Notes: a model not told the origin generated them from the letters alone. 64,000 nt of DNA from Clavibacter californiensis (GCF_021952865.1 NZ_CP040792.1:1922001-1986000); one strand, 5' to 3'; shown: positions 51,771 to 64,000, counted from the first letter of the stretch. A program made the numbers and translations.

Positions 51771-52019
51771 ATGTCGATGACCACCAGCACCAGCACCAGC
51801 ACCAGCACGACCACGACCGGGCTCCCGCGCACCGCGGGCAAGACCTGGGTGGCCTTCGGGGCCACGGGGGCGATCGCCTCCATCCACTCCCACGACGACG
51901 GCTACGAGGTGCGGTCGTTGCACCGCGGCGTCGTCGCGGGCACCTACCCGACCCTGGAGATCGCGAAGGCGGCCCTCCGTGCCGGCCGGGACGACGACCT
52001 CAGCTTCTCGGAGCACTGA
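51771..52019 (+). CDS. Small hypothetical protein with Ser/Thr-repeat N-terminus
   Basis: Predicted 82 aa. An alternating Thr-Ser run (residues about 4-16, encoded by an ACCAGC-type trinucleotide repeat) precedes TWVAFGATGAIASIHSHDDGYEVRSLHRGVVAGTYPTLEIAKAALRAG, a short strand-rich domain ending in a helix. No family recognised. GAGGAGAGG is 8 nt before the ATG. The repeat tract may vary in length between strains. Confidence 0.65.
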   Translation: MSMTTSTSTSTSTTTTGLPRTAGKTWVAFGATGAIASIHSHDDGYEVRSLHRGVVAGTYPTLEIAKAALRAGRDDDLSFSEH

Positions 52020-52149
52020 GCCCCGTCCGTCTCCTCCCCAGGCGCCCGCGTTGGCGTGTCGCCTGCGCTGATCGCACCGTGTTCCTGCGCAGCACCGCTG
52101 TGGCGCATCCTGGGCCCGCGGTCACGAGGTCGCGGGAAGGGGCGGCCCG

Positions 52150-52527
52150 GTGGACGACGCGAGCAGGGGGCAGGAGCGCGGCGGCGGGAGCGGGACGGGC
52201 GTCGCGCTGCACGGGGTGGTCGCGCGGCGGCCGCGGTGCATCGGCACGGCGGAGGGCTGGGAGGCCGCCAGCCTCCTCGTCGGATCCGGCGCCGTCCGCG
52301 GCCCGGAGCACGGAGCCGTGCTCGTGGTCTGCACGGGTGCCGGCTCGTCCGGCACCGTGCGGCGTCTGGCGGTCGGGGATGAGGTGATCGTCCTGGGTCA
52401 CCTGGAGCCTCGTCGCGCCATCCGGCCCGAGCACGATGCGGTCGAGCTCGCGGCGGACGCGGTGCTCGCCCGACGCCGCACCGTCGCCGTCGGCACGCAG
52501 GCCGAGGAGCCTAGGATCGCACCATGA
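52150..52527 (+). CDS. Possible SSB-like OB-fold protein
   Basis: Predicted 125 aa. GVVARRPRCIGTAEGWEAASLLVG, VLVVCTGAGSSGTVRRLAVGDEVIVLGHLEPRRA and VELAADAVLAR follow the strand order and spacing of a single-stranded-DNA-binding OB fold (L.VGD.V.V.G.L..R), but it is short, lacks the acidic SSB tail and shows no clear aromatic stacking residues. It overlaps the MarR gene by 4 bases (ATGA), which supports a real coding region. GTG start with GGAAGGGG upstream. Function uncertain. The 130 bases before it hold nothing I recognise. Confidence 0.5.
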   Translation: MDDASRGQERGGGSGTGVALHGVVARRPRCIGTAEGWEAASLLVGSGAVRGPEHGAVLVVCTGAGSSGTVRRLAVGDEVIVLGHLEPRRAIRPEHDAVELAADAVLARRRTVAVGTQAEEPRIAP

Positions 52528-53087
52528 GCGGATCCCCCCGGTGGCTCGAGCCGGATCAGCAGCGCGCCTGGCGGACGGTCATCGTCGCGTTGAACAACGT
52601 CAGCGAGCGCATCGAGCGGCAGCTCCTCCGGGACTCGGGCATGCCGCACGCGTACTACATGATCCTCGTCCGGCTCTCCGAGGCAGAGGGCGGCGCGCTC
52701 CCCATGAGCGTCCTCGCCCGGGCGCTCCAGGCATCGGCGAGCCGCACCTCGCACGCCGTCACGCGGCTGGAGCAGCTGGGCTGGGTCCGCCGCACGCGGT
52801 CGCCGCATGACGGCAGGAGCCTGCTCGCGGAGCTCACCGACGAGGGCCGGGCGACGCTGGAGGCCGCGGCACCGGGTCACGCGGATGAGGTGCTCCGCTC
52901 GGTCTTCGATCCGCTGACCGAGGAGCAGACCGCGCAGCTGGAGACGATCGCGCGGGATATCCTCACGAGCATGAGCGCATCCCCCGACGACGACGGCCAG
53001 GCGCGCGTCCGGGCCGACGAGCTCGCCATCCCGCCGGCGCTCGACCGCGACGACGACCCGGCCCGCGCCGACGAGTCCGCCGCGTGA
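52524..53087 (+). CDS. MarR family transcriptional regulator
   Basis: Predicted 187 aa. ISERIERQLLRDSGMPHAYYMILVRLSEAEGGALPMSVLARALQASASRTSHAVTRLEQLGWVRRTRSPHDGRSLLAELTDEGRATLE is a textbook MarR winged helix-turn-helix (recognition helix near ASASRTSHAVTRLEQ, wing with DGRSLLAELT). The signal and targets are unknown. The start overlaps the OB-fold gene and the stop overlaps the lipoprotein gene, making a three-gene unit. Confidence 0.9.
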   Translation: MSGSPRWLEPDQQRAWRTVIVALNNVSERIERQLLRDSGMPHAYYMILVRLSEAEGGALPMSVLARALQASASRTSHAVTRLEQLGWVRRTRSPHDGRSLLAELTDEGRATLEAAAPGHADEVLRSVFDPLTEEQTAQLETIARDILTSMSASPDDDGQARVRADELAIPPALDRDDDPARADESAA

Positions 53088-53557
53088 TCCGCGCTCCCCG
53101 CGTCCTCCTGGCGCCTGCGCTCCTCGGCGCCATGCTGCTCTCCGCCTGCACGCAGTCGGCCCCCGCGCCGGACCCGACACCCGCCGCCGTCACGGCGACC
53201 CCCGGTGCCGCCTCCGCTTCGCCCACCGTCGCGCCGCTCGATCCGGACGGCACGGCCGAGGCCGCCCTCCCCGTCTTCGAGGCGGCGGCGGGCGGGGTCG
53301 TCGCCGCGGATGCGAACGCGCAGGGGCGCGCCCTCGTGGACGCCCTCGTGGCCGCCGGCTTCCCCAAGGGCCGCATGGAGGTCACCGCGGACGCAACGCC
53401 CCTCGGCAACGCCGTCGACTCGATCCTGGTCTCCGTGCACATGCCGGACGCGTGCCTCGTCGGGCAGCGGGCGAAGGACGGGTTCAGCGCGCACGTCGAG
53501 CCGGCTCTCTCGTCCGGCCGGTGCCTCGTGGGCCAGACGCGCGCGATCGACTGGTGA
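53084..53557 (+). CDS. Small lipoprotein (DUF6993-like)
   Basis: Predicted 157 aa. LLGAMLLSACTQS gives a signal peptide with lipobox Cys22. After an Ala/Pro/Thr-rich linker, residues about 60-155 contain GRALVDALVAAGFPKGRMEVTADATPLGNAVDSILVSVHMPDACLVGQ...RCLVGQTRAIDW, with two conserved-looking cysteines (DACLVGQ, GRCLVGQ) that may form a disulfide. This resembles a Microbacteriaceae DUF6993-type lipoprotein. GTGA overlap with the MarR gene. Confidence 0.7.
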   Translation: MIRAPRVLLAPALLGAMLLSACTQSAPAPDPTPAAVTATPGAASASPTVAPLDPDGTAEAALPVFEAAAGGVVAADANAQGRALVDALVAAGFPKGRMEVTADATPLGNAVDSILVSVHMPDACLVGQRAKDGFSAHVEPALSSGRCLVGQTRAIDW

Positions 53558-53620
53558 TGCCCGGGCCGACGGGCCCTGGCGCGGCATCCGGCACCCGCGG
53601 CACTCAATAGACTCGTGACC

Positions 53621-55303
<1,683 letters not shown>

Positions 55304-55307
55304 TCCG

Positions 55308-55781
55308 ATGACCCGGGTCCATGTCCCGGTCCACCTCAGGTGGGCCGACCTCGACGCCTACGACCACGTCAACAACGTGGAGGTCCTGCGCCTCCTGGAG
55401 GAGGCGCGCGTCCGCGCCTTCTGGCGGGGCGACGACGACGGCATGGACGCGGGGATGGCGCTCATCGACGCGTCGGCGGGCGCCAGCACCATGACGATGA
55501 TCGCCCGGCAGGAGATCGAGTACCTGCTGCCCATCTCCTACGGGCGACGGCCGCTCGACGTGCAGGTGTGGCTCGGGAGGCTCGGGGGATCGAGCCTCGA
55601 GGCCTGCTATGAGGTGCGGACGCCGGTGGGCGTCGAGCCGTCGGCGCTGTACGCGCGGGCGACCTCGACCATCGTCCTGGTCGACTCCACCACCTCGCGG
55701 CCCCGCCGGATCACGGAGGAGGAGCGCGCAGCGTGGGCGGAGTACGTCGAGGAGCCCGTGGCGTTCAGCCGTCGCGGCTGA
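55308..55781 (+). CDS. Acyl-CoA thioesterase (4HBT hotdog fold)
   Basis: Predicted 157 aa. VHLRWADLDAYDHVNNVEVLRLLEEARVRAF is the 4-hydroxybenzoyl-CoA thioesterase signature, with catalytic Asp in DLDAYDHVNN. The rest forms the hotdog sheet. It probably hydrolyses short- or medium-chain acyl-CoA in the cytoplasm. It begins 5 bases after the ettA stop, probably read through from it, and converges on the TesB gene. Confidence 0.87.
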   Translation: MTRVHVPVHLRWADLDAYDHVNNVEVLRLLEEARVRAFWRGDDDGMDAGMALIDASAGASTMTMIARQEIEYLLPISYGRRPLDVQVWLGRLGGSSLEACYEVRTPVGVEPSALYARATSTIVLVDSTTSRPRRITEEERAAWAEYVEEPVAFSRRG

Positions 55782-55788
55782 CGCGGAC

Positions 55789-56694
55789 TCAGGCCCGTGC
55801 GTCCGCCGGCACCCGCACCATGCCCTCCTGGGCCACGCTCGCGAGCAGCACGCCGTCGCGCGAGTAGATGCGGCCGAGGGACAGGCCGCGGCCGCCCTGG
55901 GCGCTCGTCGACTCCTGCACGTAGAGCATCCACTCGTCGGCGCGGCCGAAGCGGTGGAACCACATCGCGTGGTCGAGGCTCGCGGCCTTGATGCCGGGCG
56001 TGGCCCACGAGAGGCCGTGCCTGCGGTAGATGGACTCGAGGATCGAGTAGTCGCTCGCGTAGGCCAGGGAGGCGAGGTGCACGGCCGGGTCGTCGGGCAG
56101 GCGGCCGATGGCGCGGATCCACACCGCCTGGTGGGCGACGCGGTCGGGCGCGGCGCCGAAGTAGACGGGCTGCTCGACGTGGCGCATGTCGAAGGGGCGG
56201 TCGTTGGCCCAGTGCGCGGCGACGGGGTGGTCGATGCGGGACAGCACGTCGCGCGCGCTCGGCAGGGACTCCGGCTCGGGGATCCCCTCGGGCATGGGCG
56301 CCTGGTGCTCGAGGCCCTCGTCCGCATCCTGGAACGACGCGATCATCGAGAGGATCGGGCGGCCGTCCTGGTAGGCCTGCGTGCGGCGGGTAGAGAACGA
56401 GCGGCCGTCGTGGATCCGGTCGACGGAGAACGTGATGGGCTTCGTGACGTCGCCGGGACGCAGGAAGTAGCCGTGCATGCTGTGCGGGCGTCGGTCGGCG
56501 TCCGTGGTGCGCATGGCCGCCACGAGGGACTGCGCGAGCACCTGGCCGCCGAAGACGCGTCCCATCGGCATCCACTGCGACGGGCCGGTCGAGATGTCCT
56601 CGCTCGTGCGCGCACCCGTGTCAGTGAGGTCGAGGGCGGTGAGCAGGCCGGCGAGCGGCCCGTCGTCCGGGATGTCGGATGCGTGGTCGGTCAT
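55789..56694 (-). CDS. tesB: Acyl-CoA thioesterase II (TesB family)
   Basis: Predicted 301 aa, a double-hotdog enzyme. VFGGQVLAQSLVAAMRTTDADRRPHSMHGYFLRPGD opens the first fold, RSFSTRRTQAYQDGRPILSM carries the usual active-site residues, and WFHRFGRADEWMLYVQESTSAQGGRGLSLGRIYSRDGVLLASVAQEGMVR is the second hotdog. ATG at 56694 follows GGAGGA. It hydrolyses long- or medium-chain acyl-CoA. Confidence 0.92.
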   Translation of the reverse strand: MTDHASDIPDDGPLAGLLTALDLTDTGARTSEDISTGPSQWMPMGRVFGGQVLAQSLVAAMRTTDADRRPHSMHGYFLRPGDVTKPITFSVDRIHDGRSFSTRRTQAYQDGRPILSMIASFQDADEGLEHQAPMPEGIPEPESLPSARDVLSRIDHPVAAHWANDRPFDMRHVEQPVYFGAAPDRVAHQAVWIRAIGRLPDDPAVHLASLAYASDYSILESIYRRHGLSWATPGIKAASLDHAMWFHRFGRADEWMLYVQESTSAQGGRGLSLGRIYSRDGVLLASVAQEGMVRVPADARA

Positions 56695-56777
56695 GGGTCC
56701 TCCGCCTGGCGGGTCCGGCATCGGACGGCCGGGCGCCCGGCGGATCGCGCGGGCGCATCCAGTAGCTTAGACAGGCC

Positions 56778-57473
56778 ATGACGCCCTCCTTCGCCCTCCG
56801 GGACGCCCTCGCCCTCGGCGATCTGCAGACCTTCCTCGGGCGCTCCGCCCGCGTCGACGACGGGGCCGTGCGCCTCATCGGATCGGGCGGCGTCCTCGCC
56901 GTCTACACCTCGGTGCTGCAGCCCGCCGGCCTCCTCGACCGGTCGCCGACGGTGCTCGGCCTCCGCACGTTCGCGGCCGAGACGCAGGCGCCCGTGGACA
57001 GCGTGGTCCCGATCCGCGCGCTCCTCGACCGGCTCGCGCGCCTCGAGGGGCCGGCGACGGGATCCCCGGGCGAGCCCGTCGGCGTGCTCGTGCCGCCGGA
57101 CACCGCGACGGCGCCCTGGGCGGGCATCTCGCCGCCGCGCGCCGGGTGGGAGCGAGTCGCCGACGTGCCCGCCGCCACCCTCCGCGCGGCCGCGCGGGCC
57201 GGGATCGACGAGGTCGCGGCGGCCGTGCCCTCGGGGATCGGCGAGCAGATCGTGTCGCGCGTGCGCGGGGAGGTGTGGGGTCGCCCCGTAGATGGCGCGC
57301 CCGACGTGGTGGCAGGCGGCGCGTTCGCGGCCTACAGCCTCGGGTTCCTGGGGCCGGATCCAGCGGACGACGCCGAGGCCGACGACGCGGAGCCGCCGGT
57401 CGCCGTCTTCCGCACGGGACCGTGGACGCGACTCACCATGGCGCGCGGGCACGTGCTCGTCCGGCGGCTCTAG
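56778..57473 (+). CDS. Conserved hypothetical protein
   Basis: Predicted 231 aa, no name I can support. It starts with a helical SFALRDALALGDLQTFLGRSARV, then strands VRLIGSGGVLAVYTSVLQPAGLLDRSPTVLGLRTFA and PVDSVVPIRALLDRLARL, a Trp-containing PWAGISPPRAGWERV loop and a C-terminal RTGPWTRLTMARGHVLVRRL. The layout is of a soluble actinobacterial enzyme-like or regulatory protein. TAGCTT lies 9 nt before the ATG. Confidence 0.7.
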   Translation: MTPSFALRDALALGDLQTFLGRSARVDDGAVRLIGSGGVLAVYTSVLQPAGLLDRSPTVLGLRTFAAETQAPVDSVVPIRALLDRLARLEGPATGSPGEPVGVLVPPDTATAPWAGISPPRAGWERVADVPAATLRAAARAGIDEVAAAVPSGIGEQIVSRVRGEVWGRPVDGAPDVVAGGAFAAYSLGFLGPDPADDAEADDAEPPVAVFRTGPWTRLTMARGHVLVRRL

Positions 57474-57511
57474 CGCGCCCTCCGGTCGGCGCGCGCCAGG
57501 TGCCGCCGCCC

Positions 57512-57907
57512 TCAGGACTCGTCGAAGGTGTTGACCATCGCGTGCGCGGCGCGCTCGAGGTAGTCCCAGAGCTGCGCCTCGTGCAGCGGCGACAGGTCGA
57601 GCGAGTCGACGGCCACGCGCATGTGCGCGAGCCAGCGATCCCGCGCGTCGGGGTTGACGCGGAACGGCATGTGCCGCATCCGCAGGCGCGGGTGGCCGCG
57701 CTCGTCGCTGTACGTCGTGGGACCGCCCCAGTACTGCTCGAGGAACCCGGTGAGGCGCTGGATCGCGCCCTCGAGGTCCTCCTCCGGGTACATCGCGACG
57801 AGCACCGGGTCCTCGGCGACGCCTCGGTAGAACTCGCGGACGAGCCTCTCGAACGTCGGCCGGCCGCCGACGTCCTCGTAGAACGAGCTCCCGAGCAGGT
57901 CGGCCAT
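57512..57907 (-). CDS. glbO: Truncated hemoglobin (group II, GlbO-like)
   Basis: Predicted 131 aa. [34 protein letters not shown], then [30 protein letters not shown] and [15 protein letters not shown], match group II truncated globins; the F8 heme ligand is the His of LRMRHMPF, and the group II Trp is in DRWLAHM. It may detoxify NO or bind O2. Its ATG overlaps the mscS stop (TGATG), so it is co-translated with the mechanosensitive channel. Confidence 0.9.
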   Translation of the reverse strand: MADLLGSSFYEDVGGRPTFERLVREFYRGVAEDPVLVAMYPEEDLEGAIQRLTGFLEQYWGGPTTYSDERGHPRLRMRHMPFRVNPDARDRWLAHMRVAVDSLDLSPLHEAQLWDYLERAAHAMVNTFDES

Positions 57908-59214
57908 CAGGACCCCTCGGGCGGCGTCGCGGGCTTCCGGGGCTGACGCGGGGCGCGCGGCGGCTTCGGGGGAGCGGCGTCGCCGGATCCCGTGGACGCG
58001 TCGGCGGCCGTGTCGGACGACGGCGCGGGCGTCGGATCCTCGAGGAGCACGGTCCAGGCGGCGGTGACCTCGTCCTCGTCGGGATCCTGCGTGGGTGCCG
58101 GATCCTGGGCGGGGATCATCTGCGTCGCGCGCGGGTCGGGACGCGAGCCCGCCGCGCCGCGGACGACGGGGGACGCGGATCCGGCCGCAGAGGACCCGGA
58201 CCGTCGCTGCGCGACCTTGCGTGCGGCGCGTTTCCGGGGAGCGGGCTGCTCCGGCTGCTGCACGGGCGTCGACGCGGTGCGCGGCGGGTGCGCGCCGCCC
58301 ACGCTGGCCGCGCTGTCGAACCCGGTGAGCACGACGGCCGTGAGCGACGGGAGGGTGACGCCCATCGCGTCGAGGCTGGCCTTGAGCCGACCGCGGAGCT
58401 CGCGGGAGACGTCGTCGCGGGCGTTGCTGCGCGTCTTGACGACCACGCGGATCACGACGGCCGACTCCGAGATCGACTCGATGCCCCAGAGCTCGGGCTT
58501 CTCGACGATGCGCGAGCGCCACTTCGGGGTGGACGCCAGCTCCGTCGCGGTGGCGAGCATGCGCTCCTGCACTGCCTGGACGTCGGCGTCGTACGGGACG
58601 GCGAGGTCGATGACGACGCGGGCCCAGCCCTGCGACATGTTGCCGACGCGGAGGATCTCGCCGTTGCGGACGAACCAGAGCGTGCCGTTGACGTCGCGGA
58701 GGGTCGTGATGCGGATGCCGACCGTCTCGACGACGCCCGTCGCGGGGCCCACGTCGACGACGTCGCCCACTCCGAGCTGGTCCTCCACCACCATGAACAG
58801 CCCGTTGAGGATGTCCTTGACGATGTTCTGCGCACCGAAGCCGAGGCCCGCGCCGAGGGCGGCGGTGAGGAGGGCGAGGGAGGTGAGGATGCCCGGCTGC
58901 GCGGTGTCGACGACGAGCGCCAGCACTATGACCACGATCACGACCGTGGTGATGTTGCTGAGGACGCTGCCGAGGGTGCGGGTGCGCTGGACGACGCGCA
59001 CGGCGGTCAGCGGCGAGGACTGGATCGACTGCGTGTCGTCGACGTTCTGGCGCTTCTTCACCCCGGACACGATCTGCGAGACCGTGTTGCGGATGACGAC
59101 CAGCAGGACCCACCGCAGCAGGACGCCGCCGACGATGTAGGACACGATCTTGATCAGATCGCCCCAGGTGGAGAAGAACGAGCCGTCGCCGCAGCACACC
59201 ATGCTCAGGTCCAT
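57907..59214 (-). CDS. mscS: Small-conductance mechanosensitive channel MscS
   Basis: Predicted 435 aa. Three membrane segments at the N-terminus ([35 protein letters not shown] and the pore helix [30 protein letters not shown]) and the cytoplasmic vestibule beginning [11 protein letters not shown] are typical. The last 140 residues (from about 300) are Pro/Ala/Ser-rich with no fold, an extension not in E. coli MscS. It relieves hypo-osmotic pressure. TACACT (59268-59263) is a likely -10, GGAA the Shine-Dalgarno. Overlaps the globin gene. Confidence 0.88.
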   Translation of the reverse strand: MDLSMVCCGDGSFFSTWGDLIKIVSYIVGGVLLRWVLLVVIRNTVSQIVSGVKKRQNVDDTQSIQSSPLTAVRVVQRTRTLGSVLSNITTVVIVVIVLALVVDTAQPGILTSLALLTAALGAGLGFGAQNIVKDILNGLFMVVEDQLGVGDVVDVGPATGVVETVGIRITTLRDVNGTLWFVRNGEILRVGNMSQGWARVVIDLAVPYDADVQAVQERMLATATELASTPKWRSRIVEKPELWGIESISESAVVIRVVVKTRSNARDDVSRELRGRLKASLDAMGVTLPSLTAVVLTGFDSAASVGGAHPPRTASTPVQQPEQPAPRKRAARKVAQRRSGSSAAGSASPVVRGAAGSRPDPRATQMIPAQDPAPTQDPDEDEVTAAWTVLLEDPTPAPSSDTAADASTGSGDAAPPKPPRAPRQPRKPATPPEGS

Positions 59215-59321
59215 CGCGACGCGCTTCCGACGGGGGTGAGGAGAGGGGAGGTCATCCGGACGAGTGTACCGGCGGCCTCCCCGGCCGGTCCTGGGTCCGT
59301 CCGCAGGAGCGGGGTGGACGA

Positions 59322-59357
59322 CGAGGGGGACGGCCGCCTGCGCGACCGTCCCCCTCG
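59322..59357 (-). terminator. Terminator after pepN
   Basis: A perfect 12-bp stem (59322-59333 with 59346-59357) and a 12-nt loop, 13 bases past the pepN stop on the minus strand. It separates pepN from the mscS promoter in the 156-base gap. Confidence 0.75.
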
Positions 59358-59370
59358 GGTGGAGCTGCAG

Positions 59371-61914
<2,544 letters not shown>

Positions 61915-62032
61915 GGTGCTCCTGCTCGTCCGTGAGGTGGGTGGGCCGTGCGTGCGGACGCGCCTCGCGCGATGGAGCACCTGGCGGTCGAGGACCGCGG
62001 GTGCGGGCGGAGCGGCGCCGCTTTCGGAGCCG

Positions 62033-62059
62033 ATCCTATTGCGTCGGCTGACCTAGGCT
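62033..62059. promoter_or_regulatory. Divergent promoters of pepN and the DsbA-like gene
   Basis: TAGGAT on the minus strand (62038-62033) points at pepN, and TAGGCT on the plus strand (62054-62059) is 6 nt before the ATG at 62066. They are 15 bases apart and diverge, so their upstream regions overlap. Confidence 0.5.
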
Positions 62060-62065
62060 TGCGGC

Positions 62066-62692
62066 ATGTCCGACGTTGAGAACAGCCCCCGCACCACCGC
62101 CGTCGAGTTCTGGTTCGACCCGTCCTGCCCCTGGGCGTGGATGACCTCGCGCTGGGTCGACGAGGTCGCCCGCCATCGCGACCTCGACATCACCTGGCGC
62201 GTCATGAGCCTCGCCGTCCTCAACGAGGACAAGGCCGACGATCCGAACTTCGCGGCGTTCCTGCCGCGCGCGCTGCGGTTCACGCGCCTCGTCGCCGCGG
62301 TCGAGGCCGAGCACGGCGCGGAGCACGTCAAGCCGCTGTACGACGCGCTCGGCACCCGGATCCACCTCCGCGACCAGAAGGACGCCGACGTCGTGATCCC
62401 CGAGGTCCTCGCGGAGCTGGGCCTCCCCGCGGAGCTCGCGGAGACGAGCCGCACCGACCGCTACGACGAGCCGATGCGCGCCAGCCACTTCGACGGCATC
62501 GAGCGCGTCGGCCAGGACGTCGGCACGCCCGTCATCGCGGTCGACGGCGTCGCCTTCTTCGGCCCCGTCATCTCGCCCGCGCCGAAGGGCGAGGAGGCCG
62601 TGAGGCTGTGGGACGGCGTCGTCGCCGTGGCCGCGTACCCGGGCTTCTTCGAGATCAAGCGCTCGCGCACCGTCGGCCCCATCTTCGACTGA
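62066..62692 (+). CDS. DsbA-family mycothiol-type oxidoreductase
   Basis: Predicted 208 aa. FWFDPSCPWAWMTSRWVDEVARHRD is the DsbA/thioredoxin-fold active site of the Rv2466c-like (mycothiol-dependent nitroreductase) group; here the motif is CPWA, so Cys21 has no second Cys and would act as a monothiol. GTPVIAVDGVAFFGPVISP contains the cis-proline loop. The mycothiol link is inferred from family and phylum. TAGGCT is 6 nt before the ATG with no Shine-Dalgarno. Confidence 0.85.
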   Translation: MSDVENSPRTTAVEFWFDPSCPWAWMTSRWVDEVARHRDLDITWRVMSLAVLNEDKADDPNFAAFLPRALRFTRLVAAVEAEHGAEHVKPLYDALGTRIHLRDQKDADVVIPEVLAELGLPAELAETSRTDRYDEPMRASHFDGIERVGQDVGTPVIAVDGVAFFGPVISPAPKGEEAVRLWDGVVAVAAYPGFFEIKRSRTVGPIFD

Positions 62693-62699
62693 CCCTTTC

Positions 62700-62717
62700 C
62701 CGTCGCGTGCGCGACGG
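62700..62717 (+). terminator. Hairpin after the DsbA-like gene
   Basis: CCGTCGCG (62700-62707) pairs perfectly with CGCGACGG (62710-62717), 7 bases after the stop. A second GCCGG/CCGGC repeat follows within 30 bases. Confidence 0.5.
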
Positions 62718-62808
62718 CCGGGCGTCCACGGGCGTCCGGCCGCAGTGCGCGCGGCACCGCCCGCGCCGCGGGCATGACGCCGCGACGCGCGGCAGGAGGG
62801 ATGCACCG

Positions 62809-63297
62809 ATGCGCATCCACATCGCGACCGACCACGCTGGCCTCGACTTCTCGAGGTACCTCACCGGGCACCTGACCGACGCCGGCCACGACGTCGTCGA
62901 CCACGGGCCCACCTCCTACGACGCGCTCGACGACTACCCGTCGTTCTGCATCCGCGCGGCCCGCGCCGTCGTCGCCGACCAGCGCGCGGGCACGACCGCA
63001 CTCGGTGTGGTGTTCGGCGGGTCGGGCAACGGCGAGCAGATCGCCGCGAACAAGGTCGAGGGAGCGCGCGCCGCGCTCGTCTGGAACCTGTCGACCGCGG
63101 TCCTCGCGCGCCAGCACAACGACGCCAACGTGATCTCCATCGGCGCACGCCAGCACACCGTCGAGGAGGCGACCGCCTTCATCGACGCCTTCATCGCGGA
63201 GCCGTTCTCCGCGGAGGAGCGTCACGCGCGCCGCATCGCGCAGCTCGCCGAGTACGAGACGACGGGGGCCATCGCCGGTCACCCCGTCACCGACTAG
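62809..63297 (+). CDS. rpiB: Ribose-5-phosphate isomerase B
   Basis: Predicted 162 aa. It interconverts ribose-5-phosphate and ribulose-5-phosphate in the pentose phosphate pathway. IATDHAGLDF at the N-terminus, DYPSFCIRAARAV and VFGGSGNGEQIAANKVEGARAAL with HNDANVISIGARQH are the RpiB/LacAB motifs; the family's catalytic Cys is replaced by the actinobacterial GSGNGEQ-type site. GGAGGG upstream fixes the ATG at 62809; an out-of-frame ATG lies at 62801. Confidence 0.93.
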   Translation: MRIHIATDHAGLDFSRYLTGHLTDAGHDVVDHGPTSYDALDDYPSFCIRAARAVVADQRAGTTALGVVFGGSGNGEQIAANKVEGARAALVWNLSTAVLARQHNDANVISIGARQHTVEEATAFIDAFIAEPFSAEERHARRIAQLAEYETTGAIAGHPVTD

Positions 63298-63303
63298 GAC
63301 GCC

Positions 63304-64000
63304 GTGCCCGAGGGGCATTCGATCCACCGGATCGCGAAGCAGTTCGAGGCGCACTTCGTCGGCGACGTCGTGCAGGCGTCCTCGCCGCAGGGCCGGTTCG
63401 CCGAGGGCGCGGCCGTGCTCGACGGGCGACGGCTCGTCGCCGCGAAGGCCGTGGGCAAGCAGATGTTCCTCGAGTTCGACGGCGACGTCTGGCTCCGCGT
63501 GCACCTCGGCCTCTACGGCGCGTGGGACTTCGCGGGCGACGTCACGACGCTCAACCGGATGGGGCAGAACGGGATGCGCGGCGACGTCCCCGTGGACGAC
63601 CGTGTCGATGACGTGCCCGTCGACACCGCAGCGGAGGACTCGCTCGCGAGCATCGGCGCGCCCCGACGGGCACGTCTCCGCATGGCCGAGCAGGAGAAGG
63701 TGCACGACCCGTTCTCGGGCGACGCATGGCCGCCGGAGCCCGTGGGCCAGGTGCGCGTGCGGCTCCTCACCGAGCACGCCGTGGCGGACCTCCGCGGTCC
63801 CACCGCGTGCGTCGTCGCCAGCCCCGAGGAGGTGCAGCAGGCCATCGACAAGCTCGGGCCGGATCCCCTCGTCGATGGCGGGAAGCGCTCCGAGGACCGC
63901 TTCACCGCGACCGTTCGCAAGAAGCCGACGGCGATCGGCCTGCTCCTGATGGACCAGGCGGTCGTCAGCGGGATCGGCAACGTCTACCGCGCCGAGCTGC
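63304..64000 (+). CDS. Fpg/Nei-family DNA glycosylase, 5' part
   Basis: The gene runs off the window; 232 residues are visible. The GTG start gives PEGHSIHRIAKQF: Pro2 and Glu3 are the catalytic N-terminus of Fpg/Nei enzymes after Met removal, and PEGH is the Nei-like form. GKQMFLEFDGDVWLRVHLGLYGAW is the DNA-binding beta strand region, and LLMDQAVVSGIGNVYRAEL the helix-two-turn-helix start. The region around residues 90-145 has an Asp/Val-rich and linker-like insertion. It removes oxidised bases. It begins 6 bases after rpiB. Confidence 0.9.
   Translation, partial: MPEGHSIHRIAKQFEAHFVGDVVQASSPQGRFAEGAAVLDGRRLVAAKAVGKQMFLEFDGDVWLRVHLGLYGAWDFAGDVTTLNRMGQNGMRGDVPVDDRVDDVPVDTAAEDSLASIGAPRRARLRMAEQEKVHDPFSGDAWPPEPVGQVRVRLLTEHAVADLRGPTACVVASPEEVQQAIDKLGPDPLVDGGKRSEDRFTATVRKKPTAIGLLLMDQAVVSGIGNVYRAEL

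Noticed and set aside
62801-62803. ATG upstream of rpiB as the start
   Set aside because: It is out of frame with the RpiB motifs and only one base after GGAGGG.

Overview
The window is dense (about one gene per kilobase, no gap over 300 bases), very GC-rich chromosomal DNA from an actinobacterium. A Microbacteriaceae member close to Clavibacter is the best fit. Reasons: GatCAB, mycothiol-type enzymes, a TreXYZ trehalose operon, a LigA with the family's internal insertion, GTG/TTG starts, and TANNNT -10 boxes placed directly before start codons. I see no phage, transposon, integron, CRISPR array or rRNA. Two tRNA genes (His-GTG, Arg-TCT) and one TPP riboswitch are present.

Layout. 0-4.1 kb: end of alpha-glucan phosphorylase, an SGNH lipoprotein and GlgX. 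4.1-9.1 kb: cysteine desulfurase, MnmA and LigA. 9.2-11.1 kb: a secreted alpha/beta hydrolase and a META-type lipoprotein. 11.2-16.3 kb: gatC-gatA-gatB plus an overlapping ABC-F gene. 16.3-19.6 kb: an odd lipoprotein, a DedA protein and a glycine-rich protein. 19.6-27.2 kb: six minus-strand genes for lipid-type chemistry (two paralogous acyl-CoA ligases, two SDRs, a CrtI-like oxidoreductase, an SRPBCC protein). 27.3-34.4 kb: mixed enzymes including an M20 peptidase, a phosphoesterase, a molybdopterin/flavin reductase pair and DNA polymerase IV. 34.5-42.3 kb: UDP-glucose dehydrogenase and the treX-treY-treZ operon. 42.5-46.9 kb: GerW-like protein, then TPP riboswitch-ykoEDC thiamine-precursor transporter. 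46.9-53.6 kb: small genes, tRNAs, Orn, NadE, MsrA, and an overlapping OB-fold/MarR/lipoprotein trio. 53.6-64 kb: EttA, two thioesterases, truncated globin with MscS, aminopeptidase N, DsbA-like protein, RpiB and the start of an Fpg/Nei glycosylase.

Themes. Carbon storage and trehalose (glgP, glgX, treXYZ) and tRNA quality (mnmA, gatCAB, ettA) recur. Transcription signals are unusually legible: about 19 genes carry a TANNNT hexamer 6-7 nt before the start codon and no Shine-Dalgarno, as expected for leaderless mRNAs. One 7-bp element between glgX and the cysteine desulfurase serves as a -10 box for both strands, and three -10 boxes reuse the TAG stop codon of the upstream gene. The hexamer GGATCC occurs roughly 130 times by my eye count, against about 20 expected from composition. 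I found no clearly new multi-gene system; the strongest novel signals are these sequence-level patterns.
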